A stretch of 64,000 nt of DNA. Source: an uncultured Carboxylicivirga sp. (GTDB lineage Bacteria; Bacteroidota; Bacteroidia; Bacteroidales; Marinilabiliaceae). Shown here one piece after another: positions 17,037 to 25,243 of the stretch. Both the position numbers and the translations under genes were made by a program. The notes under the pieces were generated by a model. It was not told the origin of the DNA. It did not search any database and saw only the letters and a program-made list of their open reading frames with translations. Position 1 is the stretch's first letter. Every line of letters starts with the position of its first letter. The stretch covers positions 2,852,001 through 2,916,000 of the forward strand of contig NZ_OY764327.1 of assembly GCF_963668385.1 (NCBI RefSeq), written 5' to 3'.

Positions 17037-19571
17037 ATGTTTGTTCCCACTATGGAAGCAAACACAAAAAAAATATTAGGCACAGTAGCCGTTGTAGCAG
17101 CCATTGGCGGAGGCTTCTACCTGATAAAAAAAGGTAGGAAACTTCTGTCCGGTGCAAAAATGAACTTTGCACTCCTTGGTTTCCGCATTCACAAAATGGA
17201 CTTGCAAGAGGTTCAGTTTGCCGTTAAACTCCGTTGCTACAATCCCACCAAAGCACCCATCACATTAGCCGTCAATCAAGTCGTTGCCAAATACAAAGGT
17301 TCGGCTATTGCCTATTCCACTCCCGACATCAAAGGTTTAACCATTGGTGCAGGAAATACACAAGAACCTGAAATCGTTTTTCAAGTGCCTTACCTCAATC
17401 TCATGGGCAAAGGTTTGTCCATGTCCTTGCTCCAAAACACAGCACAGCTAAAGGCTGACATGAGCTTTACACTAACCCTTAGTGTGAATGGCGAAACGAT
17501 AACTACCACACAAAATTTAACAGAAGATAATAATATGAACGGATTAGCATTGGGGCAACTCGGTATTGTATCCGGCCCACGAAATACCCAAGACGGTCGG
17601 AAGTTCAACAACCTTATTAAAAAAGCCACAGGCAAAGAGGTCTTTGTAAAGAATGGCAATGTATTGGAGACGGTTGAGAGCTGCATTGATATTGTTGCAT
17701 CACACCATCGTGAAGTAGAAGACTTGGCAAGAAAACTCAAAGCCGATACGCTGAAAGATACCTGCCGTAACATATTCAACTTTGCTTACAACTACTTACA
17801 GTATCAAAAGGATGATGACGGTACGGAACAGCTTCGCACTCCGGCTCGAAGTTGGTTGGATGGTCAAATGAAATTCAAACAGCAAGGCAATTCTAACACC
17901 GGAATTGATTGCGATGATTACAGCATTTTTTGTGGCTCAATTCTAAAATGCTTGGGCATTCCTTTTAAGTTTCGCATTACCAAGTACGATGGCAAACAAC
18001 ACTTTCAGCATATCTATGTCTTTGTCCCTGCCCTTGGCGATAGCGAAGATGAGATAATTATCGACCCGGTACTTTCTAAATTCGATTACCAAAAGCCATA
18101 CAGTTTTGAGAAATCAGACTTTAGCATGTCTGCACTTCAAATGGTGGCAGGTTTTCATGGCATTGATGGTATGACAGGAACAACCAGTTTGGGTTTACCC
18201 ATTTATGCACTTTCAGGAATTGATGTGGCAGGTGGTAGCGTGGCACAAGAAAGCCATACCGAATTGATGGCTATCATTTCAGGAGTTGATTTTGAAGATA
18301 CCATGAATGGATTGGGTGAAGCCGATGATGCAGCCTATAAATACATCGTTCGTACTCGTGACTTCTTGCTGAAAAACAAGGATAACAAGGGAAAGATGTC
18401 GCATATCCAAAACCCTGACCAGTTCATTAGTATGCTCGACCAAGCCATTAAGTTTTGGAATACACCGCAGCGTGATGCTGTATTGGATAAGCTTTCCACC
18501 ATTGAAGATAAACTGGCTGAAAATGGATTGATTAAGTATGATGCCGATGCCATTGAGGGAATTTATGAACTCGATGACTTGGATAGTGAAATGGACGGTT
18601 TAGGTCGCAGAAAAAGACGTAAGGGCCGATTCTTCAAAGCCCTCAAGAAAGTAGGTAAGAAAGTTGGTGGAGTAGCTAAAAAGGTGGTGAAAGCCATTGT
18701 AAGATTTAACCCATTAACCATTGCCATTCGTGGCGGATTATTGGCAGCCTTACGCTTAAATATGTTTGGCATTTCAAAGAAACTGCAATACGCATACTTG
18801 CCCGATAACTTAGCAGCCAAACACAATATTGATGCCACAAAACTAAAAGACTTAAAGAAACGACTTAGTAGGGTTAAGAAGTTATTCAATGGCTTGCAGG
18901 GTAAAGAATCCAACCTTAGAAAAGCCATACTAAAAGGAGCAAAACAGAAAAGTCCTGACTTCTCCCTAAAAGGTTTTGACGGTTTATTAGCGGAATTGAA
19001 AGGTTTGGAGGCAATTGGGGCGTTAGCTGAATTGGGAGATTTAGGTGTGGTTGCTACCGCAGCATCGGTTGGAGCTGCAAGTGGCGTTTTAGCAACCATC
19101 AGCAAATGGCTGAAACCTGTGAAGGACATCTTCAATAAAGTAAAAGGTAAAGCAGCGGTAGCCAAAATGCTTAGACTTGAAAAGAAAGGCAAAGAGGTTG
19201 CCCCTGAATTAAGACAGAAAGCTGCCGAATACCAACAGTATGTGCAGCAGCAACAAAATCAGGAGCAAATTGCACCTACTGTACCACCCGATTTAAAATC
19301 GGGTAACTACACGGCTATACAGCCCAACATGAGTGTTCCGGCAACTCCATTTATGGCGCAGCAATCACCCACCAACATGGCACGAACGCCTACATCAATC
19401 ACCAAAGGCATGAGCAAAGGAGCAAAAGTAGGTGTTGGAATTGGCGTTGCAGCTCTCATTGGTACAGGTGCATATTTCCTATTCCGGGACAAAGGCAATA
19501 AGCCTCATACAGATTCAAAGCCTACCAAATCAAACAAAAAGAAATCGCTTGGAGCGATAGAACTCAGTTAA
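17037..19571 (+). CDS. Large membrane-anchored protein with transglutaminase-like domain
   Basis: An 844-aa protein. An N-terminal membrane segment (VAVVAAIGGGFYLI) is followed by a beta-rich LEA-like domain (about 40-170). A transglutaminase-like domain (about 200-350) has Cys in GIDCDDYSIFCG (about 292), His in FQHIYVF (about 325) and Asp in IIIDPVLS (about 342). Then come an acidic stretch followed by the basic patch GLGRRKRRKGRFFK (about 521-534), helical Lys-rich regions and a C-terminal membrane segment (GVGIGVAALIGTGAYFLF). An alternative start is 17052. It may be a virion membrane or entry protein; the catalytic role could be peptidase or cross-linking. Confidence 0.8.
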   Translation: MFVPTMEANTKKILGTVAVVAAIGGGFYLIKKGRKLLSGAKMNFALLGFRIHKMDLQEVQFAVKLRCYNPTKAPITLAVNQVVAKYKGSAIAYSTPDIKGLTIGAGNTQEPEIVFQVPYLNLMGKGLSMSLLQNTAQLKADMSFTLTLSVNGETITTTQNLTEDNNMNGLALGQLGIVSGPRNTQDGRKFNNLIKKATGKEVFVKNGNVLETVESCIDIVASHHREVEDLARKLKADTLKDTCRNIFNFAYNYLQYQKDDDGTEQLRTPARSWLDGQMKFKQQGNSNTGIDCDDYSIFCGSILKCLGIPFKFRITKYDGKQHFQHIYVFVPALGDSEDEIIIDPVLSKFDYQKPYSFEKSDFSMSALQMVAGFHGIDGMTGTTSLGLPIYALSGIDVAGGSVAQESHTELMAIISGVDFEDTMNGLGEADDAAYKYIVRTRDFLLKNKDNKGKMSHIQNPDQFISMLDQAIKFWNTPQRDAVLDKLSTIEDKLAENGLIKYDADAIEGIYELDDLDSEMDGLGRRKRRKGRFFKALKKVGKKVGGVAKKVVKAIVRFNPLTIAIRGGLLAALRLNMFGISKKLQYAYLPDNLAAKHNIDATKLKDLKKRLSRVKKLFNGLQGKESNLRKAILKGAKQKSPDFSLKGFDGLLAELKGLEAIGALAELGDLGVVATAASVGAASGVLATISKWLKPVKDIFNKVKGKAAVAKMLRLEKKGKEVAPELRQKAAEYQQYVQQQQNQEQIAPTVPPDLKSGNYTAIQPNMSVPATPFMAQQSPTNMARTPTSITKGMSKGAKVGVGIGVAALIGTGAYFLFRDKGNKPHTDSKPTKSNKKKSLGAIELS

Positions 19572-19595
19572 TACTTGAATTTAATATTTATAAAC

Positions 19596-20243
19596 ATGGC
19601 AGTACGAAAAACATCGAGAACTCCTACCACAAGTAGGACACAGAAGATTGATTTTATGAAAGCTACCAACAACATAGGTAAACCCATTGCTGCCGTAGCA
19701 GGGTTTGCTGTTGGAAAGTATACGCTTAATAAACTTCAAAAAAGTCCAACCGTCACAGGATTGGTTGGCACGGATATGAAAGAATACCTCGTTCCGGTAG
19801 CCGTTACAATGGGCGGTTTGATTGCTACACAGTTTACCAAAAACGAATACATCAAATTAGGGTTGGTGGGTGCAGCAGGTGCAGGTGTTGAAGCAATGAT
19901 AAAGAAAGCCACAGGCAAAACCATTCTTCAAGGATTGGAGGGTATTATGGGCGATGATGAGAGTTATGACGACACCACGTTAATGGCTTTGAACCCCATT
20001 ACCCAAGCTCTTCCGGCAGCGGACATTGACATCGAGCGTGAAATACAAGCTTCGGTTTCAGGAGCCAATGATTTTAGCATGAGCGATGAACCGATTGGCA
20101 ATGCAGCCAATGACTTCTCCATGTCGGACGACCCAATGGGTTCAACGGACTACTCAAGCGATGAAGAGATGGGAAATGTTGCCAAGTTAAATCCTGACAG
20201 CATGGACTTTGACATCTTCTCTGGCGATATGATGGAAAACTAA
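19596..20243 (+). CDS. Candidate virion protein with hydrophobic core and acidic tail
   Basis: A 215-aa protein of unknown family. The N terminus is basic and Thr/Ser-rich, two hydrophobic Gly/Ala-rich segments follow (about 29-42 and 60-100), then the motif ILQGLEGIMGDDE and an Asp/Ser-rich tail containing two near-identical NDFSMSD(E/D)P repeats. The start at 19596 (MAVRKTS) is preferred over 19575. It lies between the transglutaminase-like protein and the candidate capsid gene, so a structural or scaffold role is likely but inferred from position only. Confidence 0.7.
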   Translation: MAVRKTSRTPTTSRTQKIDFMKATNNIGKPIAAVAGFAVGKYTLNKLQKSPTVTGLVGTDMKEYLVPVAVTMGGLIATQFTKNEYIKLGLVGAAGAGVEAMIKKATGKTILQGLEGIMGDDESYDDTTLMALNPITQALPAADIDIEREIQASVSGANDFSMSDEPIGNAANDFSMSDDPMGSTDYSSDEEMGNVAKLNPDSMDFDIFSGDMMEN

Positions 20244-20288
20244 CACAAGAATTAATCAATTATTTATAACAACAAAAAGAGAAAAATC

Positions 20289-21131
20289 ATGGCAGACATT
20301 AATGAGCAAAATGATTTATTTCCTTCGGTAGATGAAATCGAAGGTTTGGAAGCAGCGATTCTTAACAGAGAAGAAGATGCACTGGAAAAAGAAGAAGACC
20401 AAGATGATGCCGTAGAGGGCATTGGTGATTTGGGCAGAACACGCCGTAGGCAAAGACGCAAAGTTCGCAGAACACGAAGAAGTGCAGGGCGAAGAAGTGC
20501 GGTACGCAGGTCGTACAATGCAGGTGCTAAAAGCACAGCGGTAAAGACTGGCTTAACTCGTGATTTGACTTCAAAAGGTCAGTTTGAGTTACGCAGACAG
20601 CAATTGCCACCAGAGGTTCAAAAAGCCTTAAAGGATGCACGTATGCAAACCGTTGATGCAGCCATCTACACGGTGAAGAGCATCAAGGACAAGTCGGATA
20701 TTGATTTGATGGAAGCATCGGACGATAAGAAAGCAGGTCGTACCAACCTGAACCGTGCCCAATTGGATAGCGGTAAGTATTTCCTATTGACGGATATTGT
20801 TTTGGAGTACGCTCACGGTGCATCCGATGCCGATAGCGACCCGGCAGATTTTGCCTTTGGTCAGTTTGCTTTTCCTCCACAGATTACCAACGGTACGTTT
20901 GAAATGACTTTGGGAACAAAGGTAATTGTGCCAGAAGTATCATGTGCGGTATTCGATGATAGCGACACTACTAAGCGTAAGTTTCAGTACAAACTTTCCA
21001 ATCCAAAGTGGTTAAAACCATCAATGGACATTACGCCAAAGCTTAACATGCCAAAAGCAGTTACAGGCGATAAGGTGTTCCATCCAGCGGTTAAAGTGAC
21101 CTTGTTGGGTACGATGACTGAGAAAGCGTAA
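20289..21131 (+). CDS. Candidate major capsid protein
   Basis: A 280-aa protein. Residues 1-42 are acidic, residues about 45-80 are extremely Arg-rich (TRRRQRRKVRRTRR), and the remaining 200 residues are strand-rich with aromatic and beta-type patterns (YFLLTDIVLEYA, TFEMTLGTKVIVPEVSC). A folded beta domain with a nucleic-acid-binding arm fits a capsid protein. It sits in the structural gene cluster and is followed by its own terminator-like hairpin, as seen after highly expressed capsid genes. I could not match it to a known fold family by eye. Confidence 0.5.
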   Translation: MADINEQNDLFPSVDEIEGLEAAILNREEDALEKEEDQDDAVEGIGDLGRTRRRQRRKVRRTRRSAGRRSAVRRSYNAGAKSTAVKTGLTRDLTSKGQFELRRQQLPPEVQKALKDARMQTVDAAIYTVKSIKDKSDIDLMEASDDKKAGRTNLNRAQLDSGKYFLLTDIVLEYAHGASDADSDPADFAFGQFAFPPQITNGTFEMTLGTKVIVPEVSCAVFDDSDTTKRKFQYKLSNPKWLKPSMDITPKLNMPKAVTGDKVFHPAVKVTLLGTMTEKA

Positions 21132-21220
21132 GTCTTCAATAGCCCATCGCAGCAGAGAGCAAAACCATACTAACAAGAGGTTCAGCGCAGATGCGCTAAT
21201 TGAAGCTTCAATAAATGTCA

Positions 21221-21250
21221 AAGGGGCGGTAAAGCTACCGTCCCTTTTCC
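21221..21250 (+). terminator. Terminator or attenuator after candidate capsid gene
   Basis: A GC-rich hairpin (GGGGCGGTA at 21223-21231 with TACCGTCCC at 21236-21244, one bulge) is followed by TTTT. It lies in the 138-base gap between two genes of the same direction, so it may reduce read-through to give more capsid transcript than downstream transcript. Confidence 0.65.
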
Positions 21251-21269
21251 TTAAAAACACTCTGATACA

Positions 21270-21656
21270 ATGGAAGAACAAAACAAAAATATTAAGAAAC
21301 TGCAAGTCGTAAAGTTCGAGGTTAAAAAGGGTGACACCTATGAGTTTAATGGCAATACCAAAACTGAACACGACCGCATTAAGGGCATCTTTTTACGCCT
21401 TTCCAATGCACAAGCTTTGCAAGGTGCAACACTAAGGGTTTGGATTGATGATACCGAGATTATTCCCGATGATACCGAAGTGGCTTTGCTTCATCACAAC
21501 GATGACATGAGCATTAAAGATGTGGCATTTCCGGTGGATGAGAAAGCAAAGAACAGTCCTGTACGCATTATCTACAAAGATGACAGCGCAAACCTTGCCG
21601 TAGCGGATAGCTACCATGTACGAGTGTACCTACTTGCCGAAGTGATTAAAAAGTAA
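21270..21656 (+). CDS. Small beta-rich candidate structural protein
   Basis: A 128-aa protein with an alternating strand pattern (VVKFEVKKGDTYEF, GATLRVWIDDTEI, YHVRVYLLAEVIKK) and no membrane segment, suggesting a single jelly-roll or similar sandwich. It follows the candidate capsid gene and precedes two further beta-rich genes. Minor capsid or vertex protein is a reasonable reading, but there is no sequence motif to prove it. Confidence 0.6.
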   Translation: MEEQNKNIKKLQVVKFEVKKGDTYEFNGNTKTEHDRIKGIFLRLSNAQALQGATLRVWIDDTEIIPDDTEVALLHHNDDMSIKDVAFPVDEKAKNSPVRIIYKDDSANLAVADSYHVRVYLLAEVIKK

Positions 21657-21676
21657 CTGAATAACACCTCCTGAAA

Positions 21677-22453
21677 ATGAAAAGATACTTTGTAATAACC
21701 CACCAATCGCAAGGCAACGGACATTTGAACGTGCAAGATTTACTCCCTGCTTCCTGCAAATTAATTACAGGCATTGCCATTAATGCAACGGTAAAGCAAG
21801 ATGCAGAATTGGAAGATGTAACCGAATTATTGGCTTTCCCCAAGGCTCTGATTACAGAACTACTTCAACAGGAAAGCATCATCAATCTGTTCTATTCCTA
21901 TTTGCGAACACGCTCCTCAGAAGCCGAAAGCAAAGCCTTTTTCGAGAGTGACATTCTCCCTGAAATCATACGAATATTGGGTAATAACATTCAATATACT
22001 TGTCTGAACGACATCGAGCAGCAACTACTTAAAGACAGCATCATTACGCTTTATGAAGCTGAGTTTTCGGACTATTTGTACAATGAAGTTAAGATTTACA
22101 CCAAAGGTAAATTCCTGACCGACCTCGCCTTTTCTGACTTAATAGCCCAACAAACCTTGGTGTTTGCCTACCTCAAAAAAGAAGATGTTTTTTTACGTAC
22201 CAAAAAAGCCTACAAGCAACCCAAATCCTATGAGTGTGGCAATATCAGCTTATTGGTCAATGGCAACAGCTTCCTACTTCGTGATTACATGCTTACCGCC
22301 AATCGCAAGGTTCGCAACATGAATAAAGAAATCATCCCCTTTCACGAACCCCTTGAAGTGAATAGCAATATCCATACGGTTTTCAAGAGCAACAAAAACA
22401 GCGATGAGAATACACTAACCATCAGAATTTATATCCAATATGAACACGAGTGA
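21677..22453 (+). CDS. Unknown protein of the structural gene cluster
   Basis: A 258-aa protein. The first about 45 residues look strand-rich (YFVITHQSQGNGHLNVQDLL), the middle is helical (about 60-180) and the last about 60 residues return to strands (LTIRIYIQYEHE). It overlaps the next gene by 14 bp, indicating coupled translation. The similar start and end patterns of this and neighbouring proteins suggest parts of one particle. The family is not recognised. Confidence 0.65.
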   Translation: MKRYFVITHQSQGNGHLNVQDLLPASCKLITGIAINATVKQDAELEDVTELLAFPKALITELLQQESIINLFYSYLRTRSSEAESKAFFESDILPEIIRILGNNIQYTCLNDIEQQLLKDSIITLYEAEFSDYLYNEVKIYTKGKFLTDLAFSDLIAQQTLVFAYLKKEDVFLRTKKAYKQPKSYECGNISLLVNGNSFLLRDYMLTANRKVRNMNKEIIPFHEPLEVNSNIHTVFKSNKNSDENTLTIRIYIQYEHE

Positions 22454-22790
22454 GCTATTACATACCATCGCCAAAGACCGTGTTGCAGGAATGCGAACCA
22501 TTGACAGCTATCAGTTGAAACCGACCATTATTCAGGTTACCAATGCCGATATGTCGATTGATTTGAAAAACGACATGTGGATTCTGAATACCAAAGGTCT
22601 TCCCTCAAACATTTCGGAACTGGAGCTAATAAGCAGCGATAATGTATTCATAGCTACGCCCGATGAATACGACTTTATGGATGAGTACCGCTATCAGGTT
22701 TTTACCGATTACATCGACATCAAAACCGATACCGCAAACTTTCAACCCTACCGCTTGGAGTTTGTAAAAATAATCCCTCACCGAAACTAA
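22440..22790 (+). CDS. Small unknown protein of the structural gene cluster
   Basis: A 116-aa soluble, mostly strand-forming protein (IIQVTNADMSIDLKNDMWIL) with no cysteines or membrane segment. It overlaps the upstream gene by 14 bp and is followed 8 bp later by the coiled-coil protein gene. Probably a virion or assembly protein by context. Confidence 0.62.
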   Translation: MNTSELLHTIAKDRVAGMRTIDSYQLKPTIIQVTNADMSIDLKNDMWILNTKGLPSNISELELISSDNVFIATPDEYDFMDEYRYQVFTDYIDIKTDTANFQPYRLEFVKIIPHRN

Positions 22791-22797
22791 TAATGCT

Positions 22798-23895
22798 ATG
22801 CTAGATTACAGAGAACAAATACAAAGTATATACGATTTTTTAAAGCGTTCGGAGGCTGAACAAAAGTACCCATACGCTTATGAGATATATCTTTTAACAG
22901 GAGTTGACGAAACGGCATTGACTTCAAGAACCTCCGGAACGGCTAAATTCAATCAAGATATTGAAAGTGCCATCGAAAAAGCCAAACAAGCACATGGAAT
23001 GCTTCGTGTTTGTGTGTATGGTGGTAAAAGTCCCAATGCACGTAAACTGAACACCTACACGGTCAACGTAAGTGGATTGCTATCACCTCAAAAAATAGCC
23101 TTAGAAAAAGGTGAAATCCAAACCTTGATTAAAGAAGAAATCAGTCAGATAAAACAACCCACCAATGGTTTGGGCGATTTGAACAGCCTATTGGGAATGT
23201 TCACAGGAAACACCGAGGGTTTACAAGGCATCGAGGGTTTGTTTGGTCTGTTCAATACCATATCGGGTAATAACAAAGAGATTGACCGCATTGCCTATCA
23301 AAAGCAATTGGACGATTTCAAATTCGAAACACGCCACACCATGCTTCAAGAGAAGTTGGAAAAGTTGAGCAACGAAAATGCAGAGCTTCGAGTGGATAGA
23401 GAACGCTTTTTAAACGAAAACAAGGAGTTAAAAACCGAGAAATCGGAACTTGAAAACCGTTTAGCCGGATATGCGCCCAATGAGTTAATGAAGCGTGTAG
23501 CGGTTGGTGTTATCTCAGGTATCGGTGGGCGAATATTAAGCAACTCTCCCAAGACAGCCGAATTATTAGGGCTTAGTCCGGAAGAACTCAAAGGAGCTTT
23601 GGGTATTGTCGAAAACTCAGCTGAAGAATCAAGTTTTGTTCCTGAAACCAATGTGGAGATTAACGAAATAGGCACGCCACAAACACCCGAAGAAAAGAAG
23701 AAAGCAGCCATCATCAAAAACCTTTCGGAAGCATTAGCCACATGGGAATTGGAGGAAGTAGCCAAGATTGCCAACATCGTTGGTTTGTGCTTGGATAAAG
23801 CTGAACTCATCAACAAAACCTTGGCTTTTTTAAGCCAATCCATGCAGGGAACTCAAGTAGAAGAACCCGAAAATCAAGATTTAGATAACGAATAG
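22798..23895 (+). CDS. Coiled-coil candidate virion protein
   Basis: A 365-aa protein. An N-terminal domain (1-110) ends with a strand pattern, a Gly/Leu-rich linker follows (NGLGDLNSLLGMF, then GLQGIEGLFGLF, about 123-155), then a coiled coil (about 175-225, MLQEKLEKLSNENAELR) and a helical C-terminal domain with a short hydrophobic patch (VAVGVISGIGGRI). The flexible NGLG linker recurs in other proteins of this element. The function is unknown; a spike stalk or internal scaffold would fit. Confidence 0.68.
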   Translation: MLDYREQIQSIYDFLKRSEAEQKYPYAYEIYLLTGVDETALTSRTSGTAKFNQDIESAIEKAKQAHGMLRVCVYGGKSPNARKLNTYTVNVSGLLSPQKIALEKGEIQTLIKEEISQIKQPTNGLGDLNSLLGMFTGNTEGLQGIEGLFGLFNTISGNNKEIDRIAYQKQLDDFKFETRHTMLQEKLEKLSNENAELRVDRERFLNENKELKTEKSELENRLAGYAPNELMKRVAVGVISGIGGRILSNSPKTAELLGLSPEELKGALGIVENSAEESSFVPETNVEINEIGTPQTPEEKKKAAIIKNLSEALATWELEEVAKIANIVGLCLDKAELINKTLAFLSQSMQGTQVEEPENQDLDNE

Positions 23896-23909
23896 TAAAA
23901 CATACGATT

Positions 23910-24086
23910 ATGAAAAAATTCAAAGTAGGAATTACCATCGAAGCCGATGCGACCGAAACGGTTAAAAAGGTAGGCAACCTTATTCAAAATGCGGTCAACA
24001 AAGTGGAGCAAAAAGACATGATTCTCCTTTTAGAAAAAGTGGCTAAGAACCCACAAATAGTTAAAACTGCATTGAAATTCATCTAA
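23910..24086 (+). CDS. Very small unknown protein (58 aa)
   Basis: A short gene starting MKKFKVGITIEADATE and ending with TALKFI; its stop codon overlaps the next gene's ATG by one base (TAATG). Length, overlap and regular helical pattern support it as coding. No function can be assigned; its place within the membrane-protein part of the cluster suggests a small virion component. Confidence 0.65.
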   Translation: MKKFKVGITIEADATETVKKVGNLIQNAVNKVEQKDMILLLEKVAKNPQIVKTALKFI

Positions 24087-24556
24087 TGGATGCAACAAAT
24101 GCAAATAAGGCAGCCATGATTGCAACGGGCATCAAAATAGGTGTTCCCATTGTGGCGATTGGTGTGGGTGTGATTCTGATTAAACGGATGTTTAAGAAAA
24201 ATCCCGATGGCACTTCCACAAGGGTAGCTCCATCGTTAAAAGATACGGTTATTCAAAAGGAAAACCTGACCATTACCCCCTCTGACGCAGCTCTATTTGC
24301 CAATACACTCTACGGAGCAATGCTTGATTTTGGTACGGACGAAGCGACCATCTTCAACACAATGGAAAGGATTAAAACCAAGGATGATATGCTTCTTGTG
24401 ATTAAAACCTTTGGTATGAAAATGTACTTGTGGGGTACTCGTGCAGCCTTTCTTGGTCAGGATTACAATCTGATTGGTTGGTTTCGCTTTGAGTTGAGTG
24501 ATAAAGACATTGAGAAAATCAAGGTCAAGTTTGACCAATGGGGCATCCCGATATAG
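24086..24556 (+). CDS. Membrane protein with annexin-like repeat
   Basis: A 156-aa protein. One membrane segment (GVPIVAIGVGVILI, about 19-32) is followed by a soluble helical domain. Residues about 75-111 read LYGAMLDFGTDEATIFNTM, then LLVIKTFGMKMY, closely following the annexin repeat pattern with its GTDE calcium-site box. It sits between a tiny gene and the lytic enzyme gene, so a membrane or virion role is likely. The annexin likeness is by eye and could be chance convergence of a helical bundle. Confidence 0.62.
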   Translation: MDATNANKAAMIATGIKIGVPIVAIGVGVILIKRMFKKNPDGTSTRVAPSLKDTVIQKENLTITPSDAALFANTLYGAMLDFGTDEATIFNTMERIKTKDDMLLVIKTFGMKMYLWGTRAAFLGQDYNLIGWFRFELSDKDIEKIKVKFDQWGIPI

Positions 24557-24567
24557 GAGACAAAAAC

Positions 24568-25188
24568 ATGGACAAAAAGCATAAGATATTATTCATTTCG
24601 GGAGGGGTGTTAACCACCGGGGCAATAGCAACCACCATTTTGCTTATTCGAAGACGAAACAAGCGGAAACGTGGACTATTGCCCCCAAGTGGTTCTGATA
24701 CCAGTCCGTCAAATTTCCTGACCACAAATAACAATCAGTTACCTGTCAATTTTCGTAATTGGAATGGTGGAAATACTTATTTATCCAGTTCTCCAAGGGG
24801 TATTCGGAACAACAATCCGGGCAACCTAATCTATACCAATATTGCGTGGAATGGCAAACTATCCAAAGAGCAAAATAAGGACAGGCGGTTTGAGATGTTT
24901 ATCGCCCCTGAATTTGGTGTTCGGGCAATGATAAAAGACCTCAAGCACGACATTGAAAAAGGGAAGAATACGGTTCCCACTTTGATTAGTGAATACGCAC
25001 CAAAACACGAAAACAACACCGGAGCATATATCACAACTGTTTGTCGGGATTTAAAAGTGAGCCAATCGGCAAAGCTATTACCCACAAAAAACACACTAAA
25101 GCTTTTGGTACTCTCGATTGCCAAGGTTGAGAATGGAGGGAATTACGTCACCAATGAGCTTTTTGAAAAGGCTTATTCAATGATTTAA
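24568..25188 (+). CDS. Virion-associated lytic protein (RNNNPGN motif, structural protein P5-like)
   Basis: A 206-aa protein: an N-terminal membrane anchor (ILFISGGVLTTGAIATTILLI) with a basic RRRNKRKR stop-transfer, a disordered linker and a C-terminal domain opened by RGIRNNNPGNLIYT (about 83-96). That motif is typical of muralytic phage structural proteins annotated as P5 in tailless membrane-containing phages, and of other virion transglycosylases. A good ribosome-binding site (AGGAGAC) precedes the ATG at 24568, so this start is preferred over 24538. It probably locally degrades peptidoglycan during entry. Confidence 0.75.
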   Translation: MDKKHKILFISGGVLTTGAIATTILLIRRRNKRKRGLLPPSGSDTSPSNFLTTNNNQLPVNFRNWNGGNTYLSSSPRGIRNNNPGNLIYTNIAWNGKLSKEQNKDRRFEMFIAPEFGVRAMIKDLKHDIEKGKNTVPTLISEYAPKHENNTGAYITTVCRDLKVSQSAKLLPTKNTLKLLVLSIAKVENGGNYVTNELFEKAYSMI

Positions 25189-25243
25189 CCCTCAGGGAGG
25201 GAACAAGTTATCATTTGTATTACAAACAAAAAAACTTCACAAT

